Shown here: in pieces, positions 1 to 6,480 of the stretch
Position numbering within the stretch: the stretch's first letter is position 1
Layout: each line of letters starts with the position of its first letter
Assembly: GCA_015231435.1 (NCBI GenBank)
Contig: JADGBN010000017.1
Location: 1 to 37,937, forward strand
Length of the DNA: 37,937 nt
Direction: 5' to 3'
Source of the DNA: Gammaproteobacteria bacterium
Lineage (GTDB): Bacteria; Pseudomonadota; Gammaproteobacteria; Thiohalomonadales; Thiohalomonadaceae
Notes under the pieces: model-generated
Seen by the model: the letters and a program-made list of their open reading frames with translations, nothing else
Told to the model about the DNA's origin: nothing
Database searches by the model: none
Made by a program: the position numbers and the translations under genes

Positions 1-1
1 A

Positions 2-526
2 GATCGTAGATGCTATTAGTGGCAAACCTATCGAGACCAAAAAGAGCCTAGTTTGTGGTGTTATCGAAGAGAAGACGGGTATGGACTTTGACCGCTTCAC
101 CCGCAAATAGGGAACCGCGCAGACAATCGCCTCGGTACTGGCTAGCTTGCTCTGCGAACTGCTCCTCAAGACAATCACCTCGTCTGCCAACGCATCGCCC
201 ACCGAGCCGACCACATAGACATTCAGTGTTCGCAACAGCTCCTTGGGCGCATTCAAAAATGAGGGTGAATCATGGTTCCCAGCAATTACCACCACATGAC
301 GGCAGCATGAGGCTGCAACGCGGCAGAGAAAACGGTAGTAAAGCTCCTGCGCACGGTTACTCGGCGTGCTGGTATCGAAAATATCACCGGCGACCAGCAG
401 CGCATCGACCTTTTCATTCTCGAGGATCTGGTAAAGCCAGTCGAGAAACGCGGCAAACTCGCGATAACGCTTTTGTCCGTATAGGGTGCGGCCTAAATGC
501 CAATCTGAGGTGTGGAGAAACTTCAT
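2..526 (-). CDS. sbcD: SbcD-like exonuclease subunit, N-terminal part (partial, possibly truncated)
   Basis: SbcD is the Mn-dependent nuclease subunit of the SbcCD complex, which cleaves hairpins and processes DNA ends. Reading the minus strand from ATG 526 gives the calcineurin-like metallophosphoesterase motifs in order: HTSDWHLG near residue 5, VAGDIFDT near residue 45 and AGNHDS near residue 83. These supply the metal-binding Asp, His and Asn residues. The match continues to VPYLR (codons ending at 101). SbcD is normally about 400 residues. The frame stays open to the window edge, but the last 33 or so residues no longer resemble SbcD and overlap an opposing, protein-like frame. It may therefore be a 5' remnant rather than an intact gene cut by the window. 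No sbcC is visible. Confidence 0.7.
   Translation of the reverse strand, partial: MKFLHTSDWHLGRTLYGQKRYREFAAFLDWLYQILENEKVDALLVAGDIFDTSTPSNRAQELYYRFLCRVAASCCRHVVVIAGNHDSPSFLNAPKELLRTLNVYVVGSVGDALADEVIVLRSSSQSKLASTEAIVCAVPYLRVKRSKSIPVFSSITPQTRLFLVSIGLPLIASTI
3..110 (+). CDS. C-terminal tail of an unidentified protein (partial, runs off the left edge)
   Basis: One plus-strand frame is open from the first bases of the window to a TAG at 108-110. Its 35 residues look like a normal soluble protein tail, mixed charged and hydrophobic, ending in DFDRFTRK. I cannot assign a family. It lies antisense to the left end of the sbcD-like frame. Its stop sits within about 10 bases of the point where recognisable SbcD sequence ends, so it may be the real gene at this edge, with the sbcD frame there merely lacking stops. 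The 5' part is outside the window and there is no start codon to judge. Confidence 0.35.
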   Translation: MVDAISGKPIETKKSLVCGVIEEKTGMDFDRFTRK

Positions 527-803
527 TGAACCGCCGCTGCTTTATATTTCGATTTAAAAGAGTTCATCACGTATTATAATGAATCTGTGACGCCCCATGT
601 GGCAAAGCATTTTTTTGCATCAATTATCAAGCACCCTGAAAGCGTTACAATGGCCAGTGTCGGACGTATCTGTTCCGCGATAGCAGGAGAGACGAAAAGC
701 GACGCACAAGCGTCTGACTTCTCTTCTCTTAATGCGTTCGGGTTAACCACAAACGATTAATAACGTACTGAATTTTATCAATCACCAAATAACGGAGAAA
801 CAC
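527..803. other. Intergenic region between divergent sbcD-like gene and dapD
   Basis: These 277 bases hold no credible ORF. A small hairpin (GACGC, ACAA, GCGTC) lies near 700-713, and a TACAAT hexamer at 646-651 could be a -10 element, though no good -35 partner is visible. A GGAG ribosome-binding site for dapD is at 794-797. Nothing else is recognisable. Confidence 0.4.
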
Positions 804-1628
804 ATGCACGAGCTACAAAAAATGATTGAAGCTGCTTTTGAAAAGCGGGGTGACTATACCCCAGCTAACGCCCCTATTGAAGTGCGCAATGGCGTGAATG
901 AGGTTCTGGATCTGCTTGACCGTGGTGAACTGCGTGTCGCTGAACGCCGCAGTGTCGGTGATTGGGTGGTTAATCAGTGGCTTAAAAAAGCGGTTCTGTT
1001 ATCGTTTCGTCTTAATGACAACTATCTGCAGCCAGGTGGTTTTACCAACTACTACGATAAAGTCGCCAGCAAGTTCAGCAATATGGATAGCGAACAGCTG
1101 CGTGCCAGCGGTGTACGGGTCGTCCCCCCCGCAACAGCACGCCACGGCGCCTATATCGCTTCCGGCACAGTTCTGATGCCCTCTTATGTCAATATCGGGG
1201 CCTATGTGGACAGCGGCACCATGGTTGATACATGGGCAACCGTGGGCTCTTGCGCGCAGATTGGCAAGAATGTCCACCTCTCCGGTGGCGTCGGTATTGG
1301 TGGCGTACTTGAACCCCTGCAGGCAGGACCAACCATTATTGAGGATAACTGCTTTATCGGTGCCCGCTCTGAAGTGGTTGAAGGGGTCATCGTCGAAGAG
1401 GGTTCGGTGATCTCCATGGGCGTCTATATTGGTCAGTCAACCAAGATCTATGACCGTGAAAGTGGTGAGGTTCATTATGGACGGGTGCCCGCAGGCTCTG
1501 TCGTCGTCGCCGGTAATCTCCCCTCTAAAGATGGTAAATATAGTCTTTACTGCGCCGTTATCGTCAAAAAAGTTGACGAAAAAACCCGTGCAAAAGTCGG
1601 TATTAATGAACTGCTGCGTGATATTTAA
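804..1628 (+). CDS. dapD: 2,3,4,5-tetrahydropyridine-2,6-dicarboxylate N-succinyltransferase
   Basis: DapD transfers succinyl from succinyl-CoA to tetrahydrodipicolinate in the succinylase branch of lysine and meso-diaminopimelate synthesis, in the cytoplasm. The protein is 274 residues, the same length as the Escherichia coli enzyme. It matches almost residue for residue through the left-handed beta-helix of hexapeptide repeats (roughly residues 100-240), including [26 protein letters not shown] and [13 protein letters not shown]. The start is ATG 804, preceded by GGAG at 794-797 with normal spacing. The gene is followed at once by a strong terminator, so it forms its own transcription unit. 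Its pathway partner dapE lies two genes downstream in the same direction. Confidence 0.98.
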   Translation: MHELQKMIEAAFEKRGDYTPANAPIEVRNGVNEVLDLLDRGELRVAERRSVGDWVVNQWLKKAVLLSFRLNDNYLQPGGFTNYYDKVASKFSNMDSEQLRASGVRVVPPATARHGAYIASGTVLMPSYVNIGAYVDSGTMVDTWATVGSCAQIGKNVHLSGGVGIGGVLEPLQAGPTIIEDNCFIGARSEVVEGVIVEEGSVISMGVYIGQSTKIYDRESGEVHYGRVPAGSVVVAGNLPSKDGKYSLYCAVIVKKVDEKTRAKVGINELLRDI

Positions 1629-1650
1629 CCCTTAACTTACCCTAACAACA

Positions 1651-1682
1651 AGCCGCAAGCGCAAGCCTGCGGCTTTTTTTTC
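1651..1682 (+). terminator. Rho-independent terminator of dapD
   Basis: AGCCGCA at 1651-1657 pairs perfectly with TGCGGCT at 1668-1674. The stem is followed by a run of T that ends at 1681. An inner two-pair stem closes a GCAA loop at 1661-1664. It lies 22 bases after the dapD stop. Confidence 0.9.
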
Positions 1683-1949
1683 CTCTAAAATATATAAAGA
1701 AAAGATCATAAGCTATTAATTTTAAAAACACTTTACCATAACAGCAGTCACTACAAGAGAAACAGGCTAGAACCAAATCAGTGCGTTTTGGAGGAGTAGA
1801 TCTTTTCACTGAAATGTATAGACAACTATAATTAATCCTATTAGAATCTAATGAGTCCGGATATTGAACTCCGCGATAGGGTCAATATCGATAAATTGTT
1901 TGAACAACCCGACCGTAAAACCCCCATCCTATAAACAGAGGTTATCACC
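1683..1949 (+). promoter_or_regulatory. AT-rich leader of the winged-helix gene, with two inverted repeats and a candidate promoter
   Basis: This 267-base gap has no credible gene and is markedly richer in A and T than its surroundings. TATAAT at 1827-1832 is a perfect -10 hexamer with only a weak -35 upstream. Downstream lie GATATTGA (1860-1867) and TCAATATC (1882-1889), a perfect 8-bp inverted repeat with a 14-base spacer. A compact palindrome follows, TTGTT (1896-1900), TG, AACAA (1903-1907). Both are just ahead of a gene for a DNA-binding-like protein, so they are reasonable candidate operators. Nothing shows that they are bound. The ribosome-binding site AGAGG is at 1937-1941. Confidence 0.45.
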
Positions 1950-2399
1950 ATGAGCAGTAACGAAATTTCAGCAGATGAAGTTGCCACTAAATTTTCCGCA
2001 GATGAACTTTTTGCCCTTGCTACTAAAAAGCGGGAAGAAGAGAGTGAAATGCAGCGTGAATCCATTAAACAAAAAATTCAGGAGCTGCGTAATCAGCAAC
2101 GTGACCTGAAAGTAGAACATCGCCGCCAACTGGCTGTCATTATCAAAGAGATTGCCCGACTAAGCGGCAAGAAAAGTGATGGCACAAGAGGAAAAAGTAA
2201 CGCCCCCCGAGGCAAAAGTGCTGAGGTAATTTGCAGCTACCTGAAAAGTCACGGTGAAGCCAAAATTAGCGAACTGCAAGAGGCCATGCAGAGCGCCGGA
2301 TTAGTCACCTCCAATGTCAACCAGCAGCTCGCCTATCTTAAAAGTAAAGGTATTATTGAAATTGCCAGTCGCGGCTGTTATCGGTTAACCGCTAACTAA
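1950..2399 (+). CDS. Coiled-coil plus winged-helix DNA-binding-like protein
   Basis: The 149-residue product is acidic at the N-terminus. Residues about 25-72 form a strongly charged heptad-like coiled coil rich in Lys, Glu, Gln and Arg. A short basic Gly/Ser/Lys linker (about 73-88) follows. The C-terminal 60 residues (SAEVICSYLKSHGEAKISELQ to GCYRLTAN) read as a winged helix: three helices, then the hydrophobic strand GIIEIASRGCYRL. The overall plan, oligomerising coil plus flexible basic linker plus DNA-binding domain, recalls nucleoid proteins of the H-NS class, but the H-NS DNA-binding motif is absent. It has its own AT-rich leader and its own terminator between dapD and dapE, so it is probably not part of lysine synthesis. 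The DNA-binding role is inferred from fold appearance. Confidence 0.7.
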   Translation: MSSNEISADEVATKFSADELFALATKKREEESEMQRESIKQKIQELRNQQRDLKVEHRRQLAVIIKEIARLSGKKSDGTRGKSNAPRGKSAEVICSYLKSHGEAKISELQEAMQSAGLVTSNVNQQLAYLKSKGIIEIASRGCYRLTAN

Positions 2400-2416
2400 G
2401 CGCTAAGAAAATAACC

Positions 2417-2442
2417 AAGGCACCTGCAGAGGTGCCTTTTTT
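2417..2442 (+). terminator. Rho-independent terminator after the winged-helix gene
   Basis: AAGGCACCT (2417-2425) pairs perfectly with AGGTGCCTT (2430-2438) around a GCAG loop. The T-run continues to 2442. It lies 17 bases after the stop codon and 30 bases before dapE. Confidence 0.92.
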
Positions 2443-2472
2443 CTCTGTGAAAAATTTACCCGAATAACGTTT

Positions 2473-3609
2473 GTGACCATTCTCAACAGCACTGGCCAAC
2501 TCTTACAACAACTGATTCAATTGCCCTCGGTTACCCCGAATGACAGTGGTTGTCAGCCTTTAATTGCCACACGCTTGGCCGCATCCGGTTTTATTAATGA
2601 AACGATGCCCTTTGCCACGGTTAGTAATCTCTGGTCACGCCGGGGCCAGCAATCGCCACTTTTCTGCTTTGCAGGTCATACTGATGTCGTTCCTGCAGGT
2701 AAACTTCAGGCGTGGCAGCATGATCCCTTTAGCGCGATACTGGAGGGTGAGAGACTCTATGGTCGCGGCGCTGCCGATATGAAGGGGGGGATTGCCGCAT
2801 TTATCACCGCCGTTGAACGCTTTGTGAGTCACCACCCCCACCACCGTGGCTCCATTGCCCTACTGCTCACCAGTGATGAGGAGGGCGATGCGGTCAACGG
2901 TACAGTTAAGGTGATTGAACGGCTACAACAGCGTGGCGAGGCTATCCACTGGTGTCTGATTGGTGAGCCCAGCAGTCAGCAGCAGATTGCCGATACGATT
3001 AAAAATGGGCGGCGAGGTTCACTTACCGGCCAGCTGCAAGTACACGGTGTCCAGGGACATGTGGCCTACCCTCACCTTGCAGAAAACCCGATACACAACG
3101 CGCTGGCGGCGTTAGCAGAACTCATTGCCACGGAGTGGGATCAGGGTTCGCCGGAGTTCCCTCCGACGACACTACAAATCTCCAACATTCACGCCGGTAC
3201 CGGAGCGAGTAATGTGATTCCAGGAGAGCTGGAAGTTCAATTCAACTTGCGCTTCTCCACTGCGCTCAACCAAGCGCTAATTACCTCGCGTGTAACCGAT
3301 CTGCTCAATCGCCACTCGCTGCGCTATACCCTGAACTGGAATCTCTCCGGCAACCCATTTCTCACCAGCGGCGGCGAACTGTTAGCTGCTGCCAAAGAGT
3401 CAGTAGCGGAGATCTGCGGCTTTACCCCTGTAGTAAACACCAGTGGCGGCACCTCCGATGGCCGTTTTATTGCGCCCACCGGGGCTCAGGTGATTGAACT
3501 GGGACTGCTCAACACGACGATTCATAAAGTAAATGAGCAGGTCAAGCTGGGAGATGTCGATAAACTGAGCATTATCTACGAAAAGATTTTGGAAAAACTG
3601 CTGCTCTAG
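2473..3609 (+). CDS. dapE: Succinyl-diaminopimelate desuccinylase
   Basis: DapE is a dizinc M20-family amidohydrolase that splits N-succinyl-LL-2,6-diaminopimelate into succinate and LL-diaminopimelate. Visible family residues are GHTDVVPAG (H69, D71), the bridging Asp in AADMKGG (D102), the catalytic Glu pair in TSDEEGD (E136, E137), E165 in GEPSS and the C-terminal zinc ligand H351 in TTIHKVNE. Length is 378 residues, against about 375 in E. coli. The start is GTG 2473; no strong ribosome-binding site precedes it, but the alignment of the N-terminus supports this start. A terminator separates it from the upstream gene, so a promoter must lie in the short gap or it is transcribed by read-through. 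Confidence 0.96.
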   Translation: MTILNSTGQLLQQLIQLPSVTPNDSGCQPLIATRLAASGFINETMPFATVSNLWSRRGQQSPLFCFAGHTDVVPAGKLQAWQHDPFSAILEGERLYGRGAADMKGGIAAFITAVERFVSHHPHHRGSIALLLTSDEEGDAVNGTVKVIERLQQRGEAIHWCLIGEPSSQQQIADTIKNGRRGSLTGQLQVHGVQGHVAYPHLAENPIHNALAALAELIATEWDQGSPEFPPTTLQISNIHAGTGASNVIPGELEVQFNLRFSTALNQALITSRVTDLLNRHSLRYTLNWNLSGNPFLTSGGELLAAAKESVAEICGFTPVVNTSGGTSDGRFIAPTGAQVIELGLLNTTIHKVNEQVKLGDVDKLSIIYEKILEKLLL

Positions 3610-3653
3610 GGTAAGCGTTCAGATCCCTCTCTTTTTCTGGCGCTTTACCCTAG
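3606..3653. terminator. Inverted repeat at the dapE 3' end, candidate bidirectional terminator
   Basis: CTAGGGTAAGCG at 3606-3617, which includes the dapE stop codon, pairs with CGCTTTACCCTAG at 3641-3653 with one bulged base and a 23-base loop. It sits between the convergent ends of dapE and the metallo-beta-lactamase gene. A T-rich stretch lies inside the loop rather than after the stem, so termination is likely but not certain. Confidence 0.5.
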
Positions 3654-3700
3654 CCGCAGTGGCATCTGAACAACCCCCGTTTTCAAGGATAACGGGTATA
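3617..3700. repeat. Palindromic repeat fragments (CGTTCAGA family and TATACCC-ended family)
   Basis: GTTCAGAT at 3617-3624 and ATCTGAAC at 3664-3671 form a perfect inverted repeat resembling the ends of the element at 6303-6389. Next to it, the minus strand from 3700 down to 3671 reads TATACCCGTTATCCTTG and onward, matching about 27 of 30 bases at the end of the palindrome that starts at 37636. That stretch also encodes the last residues and the TGA stop of the gene starting at 6259. Confidence 0.6.
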
Positions 3701-6259
3701 GGTATTACTGCGACACCACTTGCTTGCAATCTCAATCAGCTTCCAGTTAATCACCGGAATGTCCCGCAGCAACCTGCGTTCTATACGATAAATTTCAGCC
3801 TCACCAATGGTGCGACAGACTGTGTCAGTGCTACGACAACGGCCAAAGATCCATTCACCGCAGATAAACTTTCCTCGACCCAAACGCACATGCCGCTGGC
3901 CGATAACCTCCACCTCTCCTGCGCGGATAAGGTAGAGCGATTCATTATCCTGTCCCTGATCATCAATAATGACCGACTCCCCCGAACAATAGTGCTGCAA
4001 CTGCATCGCATTGGCGATATTAGAGAGCGTTGCATAGGAGAGATTCTGCCCAAAAAGCCAAGTTTCACGGAGAAACTCAATATGCTGCACCAACTGATAA
4101 AAAGGATCTAACAGATCATTCTCTTCCAAAAATGAGCGTAGCACCGGAATAGAGAAACGCATCAGGCTGACATGAGAGATGGCGCGCCAGGTGCCATCCA
4201 GCGGTTTACGTGAAAAGATGGACTGTTCGCCAACTAATGAGCCACTGGCAAGCGAACTACGAATCCCTTTTTCGGCATTCACATACTCGACACTGCCGGT
4301 GAGTAGCAGTGACATAAAACCATCCTCTAACCCCTGTTTGCGAATAATAATGCCCGGATTGACATAAGTGATCGGTGCGTTTAACAGACTCTCCAAACGG
4401 TGATAGGAGATATTATTAAAAATCGACTGCAGGGTGTAGATGGCACGTTTTCGCAGGTAGTCACGCGTCGCCGGGATCTGGGTATCGATTGAACCAAAGG
4501 GTGCCGCCGAACCAATCTCTTTCTCACTATTGCTTAGTGGCCGATCAATATGCGCCAGACTAATTCGATTTGAGGCATCGAACTTAAAGTCCTCCGCTAC
4601 CCCGTGAATCATACCTCCGCCAATATCCAGTTTTTTCAGATCTGCGGGGTGAAGATAGTTGCTCTTAATCCGTTCGATAAAATCGCGTGGCAGATCATCA
4701 GGACCACTCCCTACCATTTTATCCAACAGGGCAAAGGAGGTGAGATCCGCCCAATGGGCATAAGTACGAAATCCGTTGGTATCACGAACCCGAAAGACAA
4801 AGATATTATTCTCTACGGGGTGGGGGGAGTAGAGCGGTTTGACGCCCATTTGGTTAATATCGTTCCACTCATCAAGCTGCAGATCATGAATCTCAAAAAA
4901 ATCGACTAAATGGAGACCGCTCTCCCCCAGTAACGCAGCCAGCTTTTTCTCGGCGGAAAAACGCACCATGGGTGTCGCAAAATATTTAATTTTATGATCG
5001 CAAAGCATTAACGTCGTCAGTCCGGCAAAGTGATCATCGTGAACATGGGTATGAAAAAGCCCGACGACCTCACTCATATCAATACCTAACATCTCTAGCG
5101 TATCGGTAATGTTGGGGGGTGCGTCAACTAAATAGACCTCCCCCTGATACATAATAACGCTCGACATACTCGGATGTTTGAAGTCCCATCCATCCCCCTC
5201 ACCGGAGTGGAGAATGCTGAAGTACTCCCGCGGGATCTCATGGTAATCAAGGGTATAGGGAGATTGGTAAGTAACATCCGGCGGCAGATTGAGATCAACA
5301 ATTTGTGTTTCATCACGAAAGGCGAACTCAAAACGGTTTAAGGCAACACGACGCACCGTCACCCCATGGGAGATCTCGACCGCATTGCCACTATCGGGGA
5401 CTGCCACCGTATCAATAATTTTTGCCGGATCTTGAATGTTACCAAAGGCAAAACGACGTTTAACCCGCATCATCAGATTGGCAAGCACCGGCTCAACCCC
5501 GGCCTCAAGCAGCTCCTCAACAGAGAGCAACCCGTAGTTGCCGCGATGAATATACTCAAGCTGCGCTTTAATCTGGCTGGGGTGACCAATTAACAAAGGC
5601 TTAACGCCGCTGTTATTGGGGTGGTTGGGAATCATCATCCCCTGACGATAGAGCATCTGTAAAATGGGGAATTCAGCAAGATTCGAGAAGTAACCATTTT
5701 GTAAAGGAACGTCCGAGAGCAGAATCGCATTGGGGCCCGTTTCAAAAACCACATCACCGACCCGTGTCGTAACGATCTGTCCACGACGCATGAGGTGTTT
5801 AACCACCTCCGCAGGAGAGCCACAAAGAATATAGAGACGCACCTCCGGCACCTGTAACCAGTAGACGCCGGTGGTTATCTCAATTAGCCGCAGGTTATCC
5901 ATTGCAGCGCGCAGTGCCTGCTGTGCCACAAGTAGATCGCGGGTGCGTGCCTCAATCCCCTTTTCTAAGCTCTCGGCGTAATTATTAAGCTGGGTATGCG
6001 CCACTTCGAGCGCCGCCTTCTGCTGCTTAATCTTTGCCTCAGCTTCGCGCATCCCCGCATCGCGCAAATCACCGATGCGCGTCAGGCGCTTCAGATCATC
6101 ATTCAGCTTGCGATACTGCTGTAGGAGCACTGAATAACGGTGATAGAGAGGCGTCTCTGTCCCGAAGCGCGTTGCCGTCTCCGCCAGCAGCGCTTCACCC
6201 TGAAGCAGTACCGTATCAACCTCATCACGTTTGTTAATTCTTTTATCCCCAAACTTCAC
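3683..6259 (-). CDS. Metallo-beta-lactamase-fold protein with N-terminal coiled coil and two C-terminal cNMP-binding-like domains
   Basis: This is an 858-residue, apparently cytoplasmic multidomain protein of unknown function with no signal peptide or membrane helix. Residues about 12-125 form a coiled coil. Residues about 125-330 are a region I cannot assign. A metallo-beta-lactamase core follows with HxHxDH at H405, H407, D409 and H410, then H480, D505 and H570, a complete set of typical dimetal ligands. Two cyclic-nucleotide-binding-like modules lie at about 612-725 (with LVGEQSIFSRKPLDGTWRA) and 735-845 (with FICGEWIFGRCRSTDT). Known metallo-beta-lactamase hydrolases include phosphodiesterases and RNases, so a regulated hydrolase is plausible but unproven. 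The start is GTG 6259 with no clear ribosome-binding site, so a later start is possible. The last codons and TGA stop lie in a repeat copy. Flanking palindromes isolate it from its neighbours. Confidence 0.85.
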   Translation of the reverse strand: MKFGDKRINKRDEVDTVLLQGEALLAETATRFGTETPLYHRYSVLLQQYRKLNDDLKRLTRIGDLRDAGMREAEAKIKQQKAALEVAHTQLNNYAESLEKGIEARTRDLLVAQQALRAAMDNLRLIEITTGVYWLQVPEVRLYILCGSPAEVVKHLMRRGQIVTTRVGDVVFETGPNAILLSDVPLQNGYFSNLAEFPILQMLYRQGMMIPNHPNNSGVKPLLIGHPSQIKAQLEYIHRGNYGLLSVEELLEAGVEPVLANLMMRVKRRFAFGNIQDPAKIIDTVAVPDSGNAVEISHGVTVRRVALNRFEFAFRDETQIVDLNLPPDVTYQSPYTLDYHEIPREYFSILHSGEGDGWDFKHPSMSSVIMYQGEVYLVDAPPNITDTLEMLGIDMSEVVGLFHTHVHDDHFAGLTTLMLCDHKIKYFATPMVRFSAEKKLAALLGESGLHLVDFFEIHDLQLDEWNDINQMGVKPLYSPHPVENNIFVFRVRDTNGFRTYAHWADLTSFALLDKMVGSGPDDLPRDFIERIKSNYLHPADLKKLDIGGGMIHGVAEDFKFDASNRISLAHIDRPLSNSEKEIGSAAPFGSIDTQIPATRDYLRKRAIYTLQSIFNNISYHRLESLLNAPITYVNPGIIIRKQGLEDGFMSLLLTGSVEYVNAEKGIRSSLASGSLVGEQSIFSRKPLDGTWRAISHVSLMRFSIPVLRSFLEENDLLDPFYQLVQHIEFLRETWLFGQNLSYATLSNIANAMQLQHYCSGESVIIDDQGQDNESLYLIRAGEVEVIGQRHVRLGRGKFICGEWIFGRCRSTDTVCRTIGEAEIYRIERRLLRDIPVINWKLIEIASKWCRSNTYTRYP

Positions 6260-6480
6260 TGGTTAACAAATCACAGAGCAACATAGTGCACACCCCCTCG
6301 CGTAAACGTTCAGACACCCTGCTTTTTTTACCCTCACCCCAACCCTCTCCCGAGGGGGGGGGCAAAAGTGGTGGGGGTCTGAACGGTTATCCCCTCGCTT
6401 CACATATAAAGAGAGTTCGACAATACGAATTATAGTCCTTGCTAATCGGTAATTGCACCTGCATCATTTCGCGCCCCTAT
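6260..6480. other. Intergenic region between gspD and the metallo-beta-lactamase gene
   Basis: These 221 bases contain the palindromic element at 6303-6389 and no credible ORF. The rest (6390-6480) is unremarkable. A transcript leaving gspD must cross the element to reach the gene that starts at 6259. Confidence 0.5.
6303..6389. repeat. 87-bp element with 17-bp terminal inverted repeats
   Basis: TAAACGTTCAGACACCC (6303-6319) and GGGGGTCTGAACGGTTA (6373-6389) are inverted copies matching at 15 of 17 positions. Between them are CCCTCACCCC AACCCTCTCC-type sequence and a run of nine G at 6354-6362. The layout is that of a REP-like or miniature interspersed element. Its ends resemble the CGTTCAGAT inverted repeat at 3617-3671 on the other side of the same gene. 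Confidence 0.65.

Noticed and set aside
55-579. 174-codon plus-strand frame opposite the sbcD-like gene
   Set aside because: The minus strand in the same interval encodes clear metallophosphoesterase motifs; the plus frame is Arg/His/Ser-rich with no recognisable pattern.
3659-4111. 150-codon plus-strand frame at the 3' end of the metallo-beta-lactamase gene
   Set aside because: It is antisense to the second cNMP-like domain and has no family resemblance or ribosome-binding site.
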